Part shown: positions 53,601 through 61,844 of the stretch, piece after piece
How the letters are laid out: each line of letters starts with the position of its first letter
How positions within the stretch are numbered: position 1 is the stretch's first letter
Notes under the pieces: generated by a model
Seen by the model: the letters and a program-made list of their open reading frames with translations, nothing else
Databases searched by the model: none
Told to the model about the DNA's origin: nothing
Translations under genes and position numbers: made by a program
From: Acidobacteriota bacterium
GTDB lineage: Bacteria > Acidobacteriota > Blastocatellia > RBC074
Assembly: GCA_018268995.1 (NCBI GenBank)
Contig: JAFDVL010000102.1
Span: 121,734-185,733 of the forward strand
DNA length: 64,000 nucleotides
Direction of reading: 5' to 3'

Positions 53601-54285
53601 CCGCCGTGAAATTATTCGACAACACAACCAATTCGCCGATGGTTTCAAACGACGGCTGGCTGGAAGTCGGTTGCCCGAAAATACCGCCGTTCGTGCGTTG
53701 CCCGTCCAGCGAAAAACTCGCGCCGTAACTTTGCGAGCCGATGAATTTGAAAGAGCCGTCACCATTGCCTTGCGTGATATTCGGGTTCAGATACAGAAAC
53801 GAATAGATGTCGCGGCTGTCACGCGGCAATTCCAGAATTTCGCGCGAAGTGATTTGCGTGCTGACGGTCGGCGTTTCCTGATTGATGAACGTCGCTGCCG
53901 TGATTTCGACGGTTTCGCTGGTAGCGCCGATTTGCATTTCGACATCGGCGCGCGCCGTGTCGCCACCGCGCAGGATGACCTGATTCAAAGTTGCGGTTTT
54001 GAAACCCTGCGACGAAACCGTCACCTTGTATGCGCCAGAATTCAAGGCGGCGATTTCATACGTGCCGGATTGATCAGAAACGGCTTCGCGTTTCAAATCC
54101 GTCGTCAGGTCGGTGAGTTGCACTTTGGCTCCGGGGACGACCGCGCCGCTGCTGTCAGTGACAGTGCCGCGAATCGTGCCCAAGCTGGTTCCTTGCGCCC
54201 AAGCCAGCCCCACGCTGCCAAACAGGCACAGGGCAAGCAGAATCGCGCGCCTTTTTATGCGGAAGATGCGCTGTGTGTTGATCAT
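50644..54285 (-). CDS. TonB-dependent receptor with carboxypeptidase-regulatory-like N-domain
   Basis: A 1213-residue outer-membrane receptor. It has a signal peptide (about 1-31, LLALCLFGSVGLAWAQ), a CarboxypepD_reg domain (GTIRGTVTDSSGAVVPGAKV, about 36-115), a plug domain (about 140-250, with YGASFSLDGQRTNGG) and a beta-barrel ending LTLRLTF. I start at ATG 54285 (AAGGAG 7 nt upstream) rather than 54375. Its position between the aldolase/kinase pair and the LacC-like kinase suggests uptake of the galactosamine-containing glycan or oligosaccharide of this locus (inference). It is only distantly related to the receptor at 32455. Confidence 0.93.
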   Translation of the reverse strand: MINTQRIFRIKRRAILLALCLFGSVGLAWAQGTSLGTIRGTVTDSSGAVVPGAKVQLTDLTTDLKREAVSDQSGTYEIAALNSGAYKVTVSSQGFKTATLNQVILRGGDTARADVEMQIGATSETVEITAATFINQETPTVSTQITSREILELPRDSRDIYSFLYLNPNITQGNGDGSFKFIGSQSYGASFSLDGQRTNGGIFGQPTSSQPSFETIGELVVLSNNFTAEYAGVANVRVETRRGGKDYHGSLFYNNKNSSLAAWSIGDKRGQSQFTPSPAVATFPKPYFNLNETGGSFSGPVPFSKKTFFMAAYERRWDVSPVRFRNTTLPHASLYTGDFSKVSDAAKPVVPTEVTLTAAELASNTVLVNGTRRFVTIPTRLLNPATAALIKTYFPATSVNAPINAANGRLVDYFENLSGRITRDLGTLRIDHELTDKDKFAVIYNIQPRQQATAAVAAPYIGLGLTQNDQKNHTLSVSHTHVFSSNLVNEARGGLNFQFLYRTSNTTPTGFLKGLGFDDSDIAAYYGVVGENARDTYGHVGINFGGSFATFGTGGRNTFRPLDQKLYTFGDTLTWIRGQHTIKGGFDTVFNSALDGFANNRGNPRGLLTYSTGAATDRFTRFLIGLPATTAAYVDKLRTPMDVYNWEHGFFVQDDYKIHPRLTLNLGLRYELITPFIERNDLLVNFDPTFKASNGRLGRFVVPSQAALAKIDPRMIAYGAATASEVGVSRGLVNADKNNLAPRLGAAWRIADKNVIRGGYGIFYPTSAAQGIRDPMASVGFNQGRTKATSTATPLGGWPGGINPHGVTPFSGGTVRSVGSTPDVNAVPFNLKSPRIQQYNVTFERELPWQLAVRASYLGTRLSGLISGIDLNMLAPNDKPFGTTTGDGITPCTPGEDCDYSPADLARLPYPDLGSYMLTYGNIGRGRSHAMQFEVNRRLANGFTFNLSYTLLDQKSSAPDTGNASLGGTAYNQFKPENDFGTEAFISRHRFIAYGIIESPFGKGRKFGADVPTAVDALIGGWQVSWNMFAKSGFGFTPYWDCGNCDPVLPGNIFSGSVDAIGGFGGTTFRPVVSGNAQVRSGDRFFNPDAFSAPPLGADLFDNANVAKRNLLKGPGAWGMNLGLDKSFRLGERFRLRLGGQFNNIFNHPMRPPTADQYYAWLGTMYLKVNPTTLKPELDFLDRNPDFGRFFDSFNQEGIDSRRTIRLTLRLTF

Positions 54286-54377
54286 ATACTGGCTCCTTCT
54301 TGAGAGGTAGGGGTTAGTGATAACGGGCAGATCGTCGTGATTCGACCAAGTCATCTGCGCGACAAAAAAGTTCAAAG

Positions 54378-54461
54378 GCAGAAGCCCGCACGCAGTAAGG
54401 GCGCGAGATTCAATAACGTCGAATTTTTAAGCCAACGCCCTTACTGCGTGCGGGCTTCTGC
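54378..54461. repeat. Perfect 26-bp-arm palindrome
   Basis: The left arm is 54378-54403 (begins GCAGAAGCCCGCACGCAGTA) and the right arm 54436-54461 is its exact complement; the spacer is 32 nt. It lies in the 250-bp gap between the aldolase stop and the TonB receptor start. It is nearly identical in arm sequence to the palindrome at 40166 and shares a core with 9199, hence a dispersed family. Confidence 0.88.
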
Positions 54462-54535
54462 ATCGCCAGGCAAACATCCGGGACGAAATCCAAATGCGGA
54501 CTGGCAGTCCGCGCCACATGAAAAGTTTTCTGACA

Positions 54536-55408
54536 TCAGGCAAGTGCTCCCAAATTGCACACGCGCATTTTGGCTGCTGAGACCGCTTCCACCGCAGCAA
54601 TCGCCGGGGCGAACGTACGGCGCAAATCAATTTCATCGCTTTGCAGCAACGATTGCTTGACGGCGCGCGTGAAAGCGTTTTTGAGTTCGGTGCCGAAATT
54701 GATTTTGCGAATGCCGTCCGCAATCGCCTGTTGCAACAATTCATCCGGCACGCCTGAGCCGCCGTGCAACACCAGCGCCGTGTGACCCACTGCCGCGTGA
54801 ATTTCCCGCAAGCGCGCGAAATCGAGCCGCACTTCGCCTTGATAAAAACCGTGCGCAGTGCCGATGGCGACGGCGAGCGCGTCCACGCCGGTTTCCTGCA
54901 CAAAACGCGCGGCATCGGCGGCGCGGGTAAAAAATTGCGCGAAATCCTGCGGCGGCGTGTCTTCGTTATGGGCGACGTGGCCGAGTTCGCCTTCGACGGA
55001 AACATTCTGCGCGTGCGCGAGTTCAACCACGCGGCGCGTGAGCTGGACGTTTTCGGCGAAAGGCAATTTTGATCCGTCAATCATCACCGAACTGTAGCCC
55101 GCTTCGATGCAACGCGCGGCGAGTTCATAGCTCGCGCCATGATCAAGATGTAAGGCTACGGGCTGTGTGATTTCGGCAGCAGCCGTGCGTGCCATCGCCA
55201 CTGCCATTTGCAATCCCAAATAATGAATCGTCGCTTCAGTCGTTTGCAGAATCAGCGCGCAACCCGCCGAGTTGGCTGCATTGATGTGCGCGCGCAACGT
55301 CTCGGCGTTGTAAAAATTGAGCGCCGCCACAGCACAGCCTGACCGTTGCGCCGCATCGAGCAAGACGCGGCTGGGAACCAATTCTGCGTGATGTGTGGCG
55401 ATGGTCAT
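54536..55408 (-). CDS. Class II tagatose/fructose-bisphosphate aldolase (GatY/KbaY-like)
   Basis: A 290-residue zinc aldolase. Zinc ligands are H90 (HLDHG, preceded by the catalytic D89), H186 (GTAHGFY) and H215 (VLHGGSGVPDE). The N-terminal NFYNAETLRAH block is typical of the GatY/KbaY/Fba class. It splits tagatose-1,6- or fructose-1,6-bisphosphate into DHAP and glyceraldehyde-3-phosphate. The ATG at 55408 overlaps the stop of the upstream PfkB gene (ATGA), giving translational coupling; the longer frame upstream lies inside that gene and is rejected. The tagatose preference is inferred from the locus. Confidence 0.9.
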   Translation of the reverse strand: MTIATHHAELVPSRVLLDAAQRSGCAVAALNFYNAETLRAHINAANSAGCALILQTTEATIHYLGLQMAVAMARTAAAEITQPVALHLDHGASYELAARCIEAGYSSVMIDGSKLPFAENVQLTRRVVELAHAQNVSVEGELGHVAHNEDTPPQDFAQFFTRAADAARFVQETGVDALAVAIGTAHGFYQGEVRLDFARLREIHAAVGHTALVLHGGSGVPDELLQQAIADGIRKINFGTELKNAFTRAVKQSLLQSDEIDLRRTFAPAIAAVEAVSAAKMRVCNLGALA

Positions 55409-56349
55409 TGCGGCTTTTGTCCTTGTAAAAACGCGGTCAATTGCGCGGCATCGGGTTGACCTGCCGTGCCGCCTGCTTGCAGGGCTGACAGCGCTCCGCA
55501 GGCGTTGCCCAGTTCCAAACAGGCGCGCAATGGTTGCCCCGCCAAATATCCGTGAATGAAGCCCGCCGCAAACGAATCGCCTGCGCCCGTGGTGTCCACA
55601 GCGTTGATGGCGAAGGCGGGAACGAATTGCTCTTCGCCGTCCTTGATGGCGGCTGCGCCTTTGGCACCGAGCTTGATCACCGCGCAGGAAACTTGTTCGC
55701 CCAGTTGTTGCAGCGCCTGATTGATATTGGTTTGTTTGGTCAATTGTTCGGCTTCGCATTCGTTGACGAACAGAATGTCGGTGCAAGCGATGACTTCGCG
55801 CAATTCCTCTTTCCAGCCCAACGCCGGGTCGGCATTCGGGTCAAACGAAGTCGTCAGACCGCGTTGGCGCGCCGCCGTGAAAAGTTGCGGAAACGACGGT
55901 TGCAATTTCTCCTGCAAAAAATACGAAGTCATGTGCAAGTGCTGATGCCCATCCAAAATCGCGGGCGAAATCTGCTCGCCGGTCAGTTCGGCAATTGCGC
56001 CCAAATACGTCACCAACGCGCGGTCACGTGGCGTGCTCAGCGAAAGCGTGACGCCAGTGGTCAGGTGCGGCGTTTGGCTGACTTTGTCGGTCGCAATGCC
56101 AACCCGTTGCAGCATTCGCAAACAAAACTCGCCAAACTCGTCTTCCCCAATTTGACTGACGAATGTCACCGCGTGACCCAGCCGCGCGATCCCGCAAGCA
56201 AAGATCGCCGACGCGCTGCCCAACGTAATTTGAAAGCCTGTCGCCAACACTTCGTGACCGAGCTGCGGCGGCGTCGCCATCCCGCTGGCGATCAAATCCA
56301 CGTTCAACTCTCCGATGACAACTACTGGGCTTAAAGTCGAATTGGTCAC
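55405..56349 (-). CDS. PfkB-family carbohydrate kinase (ribokinase-like)
   Basis: A 314-residue ribokinase-fold kinase with VVVIGELNVDLIASG at the N-terminus, GSASAIFACGIARLG (sugar-binding) and the C-terminal catalytic motif DTTGAGDSFAAGF, Asp being the base. It is distinct from the LacC-like kinase of the same locus; it could phosphorylate the imported hexosamine or another hexose, leaving the LacC-like enzyme for the 1-phosphorylation. It is the first gene of the minus-strand arm, divergent from the AgaS-like gene, and coupled to the aldolase by ATGA overlap. Confidence 0.88.
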   Translation of the reverse strand: MTNSTLSPVVVIGELNVDLIASGMATPPQLGHEVLATGFQITLGSASAIFACGIARLGHAVTFVSQIGEDEFGEFCLRMLQRVGIATDKVSQTPHLTTGVTLSLSTPRDRALVTYLGAIAELTGEQISPAILDGHQHLHMTSYFLQEKLQPSFPQLFTAARQRGLTTSFDPNADPALGWKEELREVIACTDILFVNECEAEQLTKQTNINQALQQLGEQVSCAVIKLGAKGAAAIKDGEEQFVPAFAINAVDTTGAGDSFAAGFIHGYLAGQPLRACLELGNACGALSALQAGGTAGQPDAAQLTAFLQGQKPQ

Positions 56350-56350
56350 G

Positions 56351-56431
56351 CTTTCGTTTCGCTTTCAGATTTTATCTAAACTTTGCTTTCTTTTCGATTG
56401 CGGAGTCAGTATAATATCAATCGAAAGAAAA
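56351..56431. promoter_or_regulatory. Divergent promoter/operator region with CTTTC repeats (AgaR-type site candidate)
   Basis: CTTTCGTTTCGCTTTCAG (56351-56368) is a run of CTTTC/TTTCG units. Further right CTTTCTTTTCGATTG (56386-56400) faces CAATCGAAAGAAAATG (56418-56433) as an inverted repeat with a 9-bp core (TTTCGATTG/CAATCGAAA). A TATAAT hexamer at 56410-56415 lies between the arms and could serve the AgaS gene. The TTTCGTTTCGCTTTC pattern resembles the TTTCRTTTYRTTTY-type sites reported for E. coli AgaR. It probably controls both divergent arms through the DeoR-family protein at 48799. Confidence 0.55.
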
Positions 56432-56496
56432 TGTAAATCAAAATGACGGCTTTGTATTTTCCTCAAACAGATTCGCTCCCAATCGAAAGGATACAA

Positions 56497-57675
56497 ATGA
56501 ATGAGATGAACGAGACAGGAGCTCTTGCTGGGCTGTTGGTTTTGCCGGAAGAGGAAAAGTTGCGACGTGGGTTGCGCCACACGCCGCATGAAATCCATCA
56601 GCAACCAGCCACCTGGGAAAACACGTATCACCGCATCGCGCAGGCACAAAACGCGCTGCGTGCTTTTCTGACGCAGGCTGCGCCCGATGCAGTGTTTTTG
56701 AACGGCGCGGGTACGTCCGATTATGTCGGCAAAGCGTTGGCGGCTTTGTTGCGGCAGCATTGGCGCTGTGAAGTGCAGGCCATAGCCAGCACTGATTTGC
56801 TGACCGAAATGGACGAACTGGTATTGCCACAGCGTTCCTATTTGTGGGTTTCGTTTTCGCGTTCCGGCGATAGCCCCGAAGGCGTCGCCGTGATGGAAGC
56901 GGCGTTGCGGCGGTTCCCGCACATTCATCATTTGGTCATTAGTTGCAATCAGCAAGGGCGGTTGGTGCGCGAGTTCGCCGGACGGCAGAACGTTTTTTGC
57001 GTGACGCTGGATGACGCGGTTAATGATCGCGGCTTGGCGATGACCAGTTCGTTTACCAATCTGGTGATCGCCGGACAATGTTTAGCGCACGTTTACGCGC
57101 TGGCTGATTACGAAGCGACGTTGCAGCAATTGATTGCGGCGGGACAGGCGGCGCTCAATCCGGCGGCCAAACTGGCAGCGCAATTGGCGCGCACAAATTT
57201 CAGGCAAGCCTGTTTTTTGGGCAGTGGTTCGCTGAACGCCATCGCGCATGAAGCTGCGCTGAAACTGTTGGAACTCACCGCAGGCCGCGTGTCAACGCGG
57301 TCGGAATCATTTCTGGGCATTCGGCATGGGCCGTTGTCAGCGGTCAATGCTGAAACGCTCGTCGTCGCGTTTTTGTCTTCTGCGCCGCAACGCCAAAGCT
57401 ATGAACTGGATTTGCTGGCCGAACTGCAACGCAAAAAGCTGGGGCAAAAGCGCATCGTGGTGACAACGCAAACGGAACCCGCGCTCGCCGCGTTGGCCGA
57501 CGAAATTCTGTTGCTGCAACCGGCGCTGCCAGATGCCTATCGCCCTCCGGTGGATGTATTGTTCGGGCAGTTGCTGGGGTTGTTTGCTTCGTTGCAACAT
57601 AGTTTGCAACCTGACACGCCAAGTCCGAACGGCGCGATTAGCCGCGTCGTGAACGAGTTCAAAATTTATGCCTGA
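56497..57675 (+). CDS. agaS: AgaS-like galactosamine-6-phosphate deaminase/isomerase (SIS domains)
   Basis: A 392-residue protein with two SIS domains: domain 1 about 55-195 (VFLNGAGTSDYVGKAL, WVSFSRSGDSPEGV) and domain 2 about 225-360 (CFLGSGSLNAIAHEAALKLLE, GIRHGPLSAV). This matches AgaS, which converts galactosamine-6-phosphate to tagatose-6-phosphate and ammonia. The ATG at 56497 has AAAGGA 6 nt upstream; the in-frame start at 56443 would lie inside the promoter region. It overlaps the GH123-like gene by 8 bp. With the LacC-like kinase and class II aldolase it completes galactosamine-6-phosphate breakdown. Confidence 0.9.
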   Translation: MNEMNETGALAGLLVLPEEEKLRRGLRHTPHEIHQQPATWENTYHRIAQAQNALRAFLTQAAPDAVFLNGAGTSDYVGKALAALLRQHWRCEVQAIASTDLLTEMDELVLPQRSYLWVSFSRSGDSPEGVAVMEAALRRFPHIHHLVISCNQQGRLVREFAGRQNVFCVTLDDAVNDRGLAMTSSFTNLVIAGQCLAHVYALADYEATLQQLIAAGQAALNPAAKLAAQLARTNFRQACFLGSGSLNAIAHEAALKLLELTAGRVSTRSESFLGIRHGPLSAVNAETLVVAFLSSAPQRQSYELDLLAELQRKKLGQKRIVVTTQTEPALAALADEILLLQPALPDAYRPPVDVLFGQLLGLFASLQHSLQPDTPSPNGAISRVVNEFKIYA

Positions 57676-59455
57676 AAGAAACCTGCTGAAACTATTTCTC
57701 GTCGCGTTGTTCTTCAGTCTCTTGGGTAGTTCGACGGATGCCAGCGCGCAAACAGGGCGCGCCATTTGGGCGCTTCACGATGGCGAAAAGATCGAACGCG
57801 ACGACTTGCGCAGCCCGTTCAAGCGCGGCAATACGGTTTGGAACGGCAAGCGCATTCGCCTGTTTGGCGCGCGCAATGAAATCATCGCGTTTCAACTGAT
57901 CGTCGAAGCGGGCGCAACCGAGATCAAGCAGCTTTCCGTCGCGTTGCCTGAACTAAAACTTGGCGCGCACCGCATCACGTATCGCGCGCCCGGCAACGAT
58001 CCGTCCAACTCGGTTGGGCGTCCAATTCAATTGTTCACGGTCAACTACCTCAATGTGACGAAAACCACCGAAGCCAGTTGGTTTTATTGGTCGAAAAACG
58101 CGATCCCGGCAGACACGACGGGCTGGAAGCCAGTGCAACTTGTCCCCGAAAACGCCAAAGCAGGCAAAGGCGGTTTCCCAGTCAGCGTTGCGCCGCAGCA
58201 AAATCAGGCCATCTGGATTGAAATTTATACGCCGCGCGAACTGCCCGCCGGTCTTTATCGCGGACAGATTCAGGTAAAGATGGACGGGCAAACCAAACGC
58301 ATTCCGCTGGAACTGGAGTTGTTCGATTTCACGCTGCCCGATGAAAACAGTTTGCCGACGATGGTCTATTACGAAGGCTCACAGCCGGAGCTTTATCAAG
58401 GCCGCAACCTCGACGCCGAATATCATCGCTTCGGTCATCGCCATCGCGTGGAATTGATACATGAATACAGCATCGGAAGGGTCAAAGCTGCGATGAGTCG
58501 TTTCACGGGGGCGGATTTCACGCAAGCCAAAGGTTACGAAGGGCCGGGCCAAGGGGTTGGCAATCAAATTGTGCCTGCTACGTTTTATGGCCCCGGCAAA
58601 GATTTCGACGAACGCGCCAGTGCGTGGCGCAAGTCGGATGAATGGATGACGTTTTTGAATCAGTATCTGCCCAAGGCGCGCACGTTTCTTTACATGCCCG
58701 ATGAACCGCCGCCGAGCCAGTTTCCTTACATCCGCCAAATCGCTGACAACATTCATTCCAACCCCGGCCCCGGACGCGCCTTGTCGGTGATGGTGACGAA
58801 AAAATACGTGCCGGAATTGGACGGCGCGATTGATATTTGGAACGGCTTCATTGACTTTGAAGCCGCTGCCCGCGAACGCGCGAAAGGTCGTCAATATTGG
58901 ACGTATGGCGGCGGGCGTCCGGTTTCCGGCGCAAACTTGATTGACACCACCGCCGTTGACGTGCGGATGTTGCCGTGGGCATGTTTCAAGGCGGGCGTCG
59001 GCGTTTACTTCCAATGGCACAGCGTGCATTGGCGGCACAATGGGCAAAAACAAGGCGAGCGCAATCAAAACGTGTGGGCGAATCCGGTCACGTTCGACAA
59101 TCGCGGCCAGCCGAACAAGCCTATTGAAGACCAGAATTTTGCCAACGGCGACGGCGTCCAAATGTATCCGGGCGAAGACAAGCTGCATCCCGATCAGGAT
59201 CGCGGCATCGCTGGCCCCGTCGGCACAGTGCAATTCGCCAACTTGCGGCGCGGCTTGCAGGATCATTTGTATCTGACGATGGCGCGCCAGCGCGGACATA
59301 CGGCGCTCGTGGACGAGTTAATCAAAAAGCTGATTCCGCGCGTGTATTCTGAAGTAAAAGAAACTGACCCGGTCGGATTTTCTGAACGCGGCGATGATTA
59401 CGAGCAAGCGCGTTACCGCTTGGCGCAAGCCATTGCTGCCCCCAAACGTCCCTGA
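57668..59455 (+). CDS. Exported GH123-like (DUF4091) glycoside hydrolase
   Basis: A 595-residue secreted protein: signal peptide about 1-28 (ending ASAQ), an N-terminal beta-sandwich (about 30-222) and a C-terminal DUF4091/GH123 catalytic-type TIM barrel (about 240-560). The Asp-Glu pair expected in GH123 enzymes, which act on beta-N-acetylgalactosamine with substrate-assisted catalysis, is seen as D345-E346 in YMPDEPP. Gene order supports a role in releasing GalNAc, as its start overlaps agaS by 8 bp. Sequence alone does not prove substrate, and many DUF4091 proteins are uncharacterised. Confidence 0.78.
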   Translation: MPERNLLKLFLVALFFSLLGSSTDASAQTGRAIWALHDGEKIERDDLRSPFKRGNTVWNGKRIRLFGARNEIIAFQLIVEAGATEIKQLSVALPELKLGAHRITYRAPGNDPSNSVGRPIQLFTVNYLNVTKTTEASWFYWSKNAIPADTTGWKPVQLVPENAKAGKGGFPVSVAPQQNQAIWIEIYTPRELPAGLYRGQIQVKMDGQTKRIPLELELFDFTLPDENSLPTMVYYEGSQPELYQGRNLDAEYHRFGHRHRVELIHEYSIGRVKAAMSRFTGADFTQAKGYEGPGQGVGNQIVPATFYGPGKDFDERASAWRKSDEWMTFLNQYLPKARTFLYMPDEPPPSQFPYIRQIADNIHSNPGPGRALSVMVTKKYVPELDGAIDIWNGFIDFEAAARERAKGRQYWTYGGGRPVSGANLIDTTAVDVRMLPWACFKAGVGVYFQWHSVHWRHNGQKQGERNQNVWANPVTFDNRGQPNKPIEDQNFANGDGVQMYPGEDKLHPDQDRGIAGPVGTVQFANLRRGLQDHLYLTMARQRGHTALVDELIKKLIPRVYSEVKETDPVGFSERGDDYEQARYRLAQAIAAPKRP

Positions 59456-59463
59456 AAAAAACT

Positions 59464-60462
59464 ATGAAACTGCGACTGACTTTATTCTTGCTGGCCGTTG
59501 CCTGTGGCGGCTTCACAACGATTGCGACGCAATCCAAGCTGCCGCCGATCAAGCGGCCCGTGATGTTCAATACGCCCGAAGCCGACCGTATTCTGTCGGC
59601 GTTGCAAGTCTTTCCGCCCGACAATCCGTGGAATCAGGACATCTCGAAATTGCCGGTGTTGCGCAACTCTGACGCGATGATTGCGACGATTGGCAAGGAC
59701 AAGCGGCTTGATTTCAATTTGGACATGGGTTTCGTCATCGTTCCGCCCGATCAGCCGCGCGTGCCGGTCAATATCACGCTTTATCCCAAAGAATCCGACC
59801 CGGGGCCTTATCCCGTGCCGGGCAACATGCCCATTGAAAATTGGCCGCTGCAACGCAACGAAGACCAAGGCGCATTGCAACACGCGAAAGGCGCGCTTGA
59901 CGCGATTCAACGAAACGGCACAGGCGACCGGCACGGCATCGTGCTCGATCCGGTGAACGGTTTGCTCTATGAGTTTTATCAAGCGCGCAAAACCGACAAG
60001 GGATGGGAAGCGGCGCAGGCTTCAATTTTCGATTTGAAATCAAACCAAATGCGCCCTGAACGCTGGACTTCATCGGATGCCGCTGGCTTGCCCGTTTTTC
60101 CGGCGACGGTGCGTTATGATGAATGCGCGCGCGGGCTGGTCACGCACGCGATGCGCTTCACCGTGAAACGAACGCGCCGCGCTTATGTTTATCCGGCGCG
60201 GCATTGGGCAAGCACGCTGACGGACGAAAATTTGCCGCGCATGGGCGAACGCTTCCGGCTGCGGCAGGATTTCGACATCACAGGCTTTCCGCCGCACGCG
60301 CAAGCCATACTGAAGGGCTTGAAAAAATACGGTATGTTTGTGGCCGACAACGGCGGTGACTGGCGTATGTCCATTGCGCCGGATCGTCGTTTGAAGGGCT
60401 TGGAAACGCTGACGCGCCTCAAAGGCTCAGACTTTGAAGTCGTGAACACAGAGAGCAAATGA
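59464..60462 (+). CDS. Secreted protein of unknown function
   Basis: A 332-residue exported protein (signal peptide about 1-22). I do not recognise a characterised family. Visible conserved-looking features are NPWNQDISKLPV near the N-terminus, LLYEFYQAR, AGLPVFPATVRYDE, HAMRFTVKRTRRAYVYPARH and MGERFRLRQDFDITGFP in the C-terminal half, with several His and Asp that could bind metal or sugar. It begins 8 nt after the GH123-like gene and overlaps the amidohydrolase by ATGA, so it belongs to the same operon and may help in glycan processing. Confidence 0.75.
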   Translation: MKLRLTLFLLAVACGGFTTIATQSKLPPIKRPVMFNTPEADRILSALQVFPPDNPWNQDISKLPVLRNSDAMIATIGKDKRLDFNLDMGFVIVPPDQPRVPVNITLYPKESDPGPYPVPGNMPIENWPLQRNEDQGALQHAKGALDAIQRNGTGDRHGIVLDPVNGLLYEFYQARKTDKGWEAAQASIFDLKSNQMRPERWTSSDAAGLPVFPATVRYDECARGLVTHAMRFTVKRTRRAYVYPARHWASTLTDENLPRMGERFRLRQDFDITGFPPHAQAILKGLKKYGMFVADNGGDWRMSIAPDRRLKGLETLTRLKGSDFEVVNTESK

Positions 60463-61745
60463 AACCATTCGTCGGCATTTTGTGCGTGCTCTTGTTTGCG
60501 GTGAATGTCACAGCGCAACGACGCCCAACCCTGCGCGAAATCAACGCCGTTGCTCAGCCCAAACCGCAACGCATCACCGCTATCGTGGGCGCGACGTTGA
60601 TTGACGGGCGCGGCGGTGCGCCAGTACGCGATGCCGTCGTGTTGGTGCAAGGCGCAAAAATTCTCGCTGTCGGCAAGCGCGGTGCGCTGGCTGTTCCGCG
60701 CAACGCTGACGTCATTGCGGCAGAAGGTCTGACGCTTTTGCCCGGACTGATAGACGCGCATTTTCATTTGGATGGCGATGATGGTTTGCCCGCGCTTTTC
60801 TTGCAGCACGGAATCACTGCGGTGCGCGATCCCGGCGCGTGGATCGAAGCCTATGACAAGGTGCGCCAATCCGCTCAGCCGTTGCCGCGCTTGTTTCTCG
60901 CTGGCCCGCATTTGGACAATGCGCCGCCTGCTTATTCGGCAGATGCGTTCATCGTGCGTGATGCCGAAGAAACGCGGCTGGCCATTAACCGCTTCATTGA
61001 ACAAGGCGCATCGGCCATCAAAGTTTACTTTCGTCTGCCGCTCGGCTTGATGCGCGTAGCGGCTGAAACGGCGCACGCGCGCGGCGTTCCGGTTACGGCA
61101 CATCTCGAACTCGTCAACGCCGACGATGCCATTCGCGCGGGCGTTGACGGCATTGAGCACATCACATCGTTTGGCACATCACTGTTGTTGCCGCGTGAAG
61201 CCGAGCAATATCGGTTGTCCATTCTTGCCGACAACAACGCCCGCCGCGAAGGCCGTTACAAAATGTGGAGCACCATTGATTTGGACGCTCCGCGCGTCAA
61301 GCCCTTGCTGCAATTGCTGGCGCAACGCGGAACGTTTGTTTCTCCAACGTTGGCGGTGTTTGAAAAGCAACCGGGCGACAAAGACGCCACAGACATGCAC
61401 GTGCGCGCTTTCGCCCAAATGCTCAAATTCACGGGGATGATCAAACGCGCAGGCGGGCGCATTGTCGTAGGTTCGCATTCCAGCGTGCCGCACGCCGAAC
61501 GCGGTGAGGCGTATCTGCGCGAATTGGAATTGCTGGTCGCCAGCGGCCTGACACCGATGGAAGCCTTGCAAGCCGCGACGCTGGAAAACGCCCGCTTCTT
61601 TCGCATTGACGACCGTCTCGGCAGCATCGAACCCGGCAAGCTCGCCGATTTGATCCTAGTGGCAGGCGATCCGCTCGCTGATATTACCGTGCTGCGCCGC
61701 CTTCAGCGCGTGATGCTCAACGGAAATTGGCTGGCTTCGGCATAG
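60459..61745 (+). CDS. Exported metal-dependent amidohydrolase
   Basis: A 428-residue amidohydrolase of the imidazolonepropionase-like type, with a signal peptide (about 1-20). Residues expected at the metal site are visible: HxH in LIDAHFHLDG (H103, H105), a Lys (SAIKVYF), His in TAHLELV and in GIEHITSFG. The C-terminal segment LGSIEPGKLADLILVAGDPL is typical. The usual catalytic Asp near GTDA is not obvious; the corresponding stretch reads VVGSHSSVPH. Substrate unknown; being secreted it is unlikely to be the cytoplasmic GalNAc-6-phosphate deacetylase. It is the last gene of the plus arm. Confidence 0.83.
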   Translation: MKPFVGILCVLLFAVNVTAQRRPTLREINAVAQPKPQRITAIVGATLIDGRGGAPVRDAVVLVQGAKILAVGKRGALAVPRNADVIAAEGLTLLPGLIDAHFHLDGDDGLPALFLQHGITAVRDPGAWIEAYDKVRQSAQPLPRLFLAGPHLDNAPPAYSADAFIVRDAEETRLAINRFIEQGASAIKVYFRLPLGLMRVAAETAHARGVPVTAHLELVNADDAIRAGVDGIEHITSFGTSLLLPREAEQYRLSILADNNARREGRYKMWSTIDLDAPRVKPLLQLLAQRGTFVSPTLAVFEKQPGDKDATDMHVRAFAQMLKFTGMIKRAGGRIVVGSHSSVPHAERGEAYLRELELLVASGLTPMEALQAATLENARFFRIDDRLGSIEPGKLADLILVAGDPLADITVLRRLQRVMLNGNWLASA

Positions 61746-61844
61746 TCTTTGACGGAATACGCTTGCGCAATTCAGCTTACCCCTCCGCCATTGGAATCCC
61801 TGTCAGCAATATTAAATCGTGTCCGTCATCGCCTTGGTCGTTCC

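Noticed and set aside
54536..55786. Extended aldolase frame starting at 55786
   Set aside because: The extension overlaps the PfkB gene by almost 400 bp; aldolase homology begins at ATG 55408 with ATGA coupling.
60459..61745. GalNAc-6-phosphate deacetylase (AgaA) for the amidohydrolase
   Set aside because: It has a signal peptide and imidazolonepropionase-like motifs, so cytoplasmic sugar-phosphate deacetylation is unlikely.
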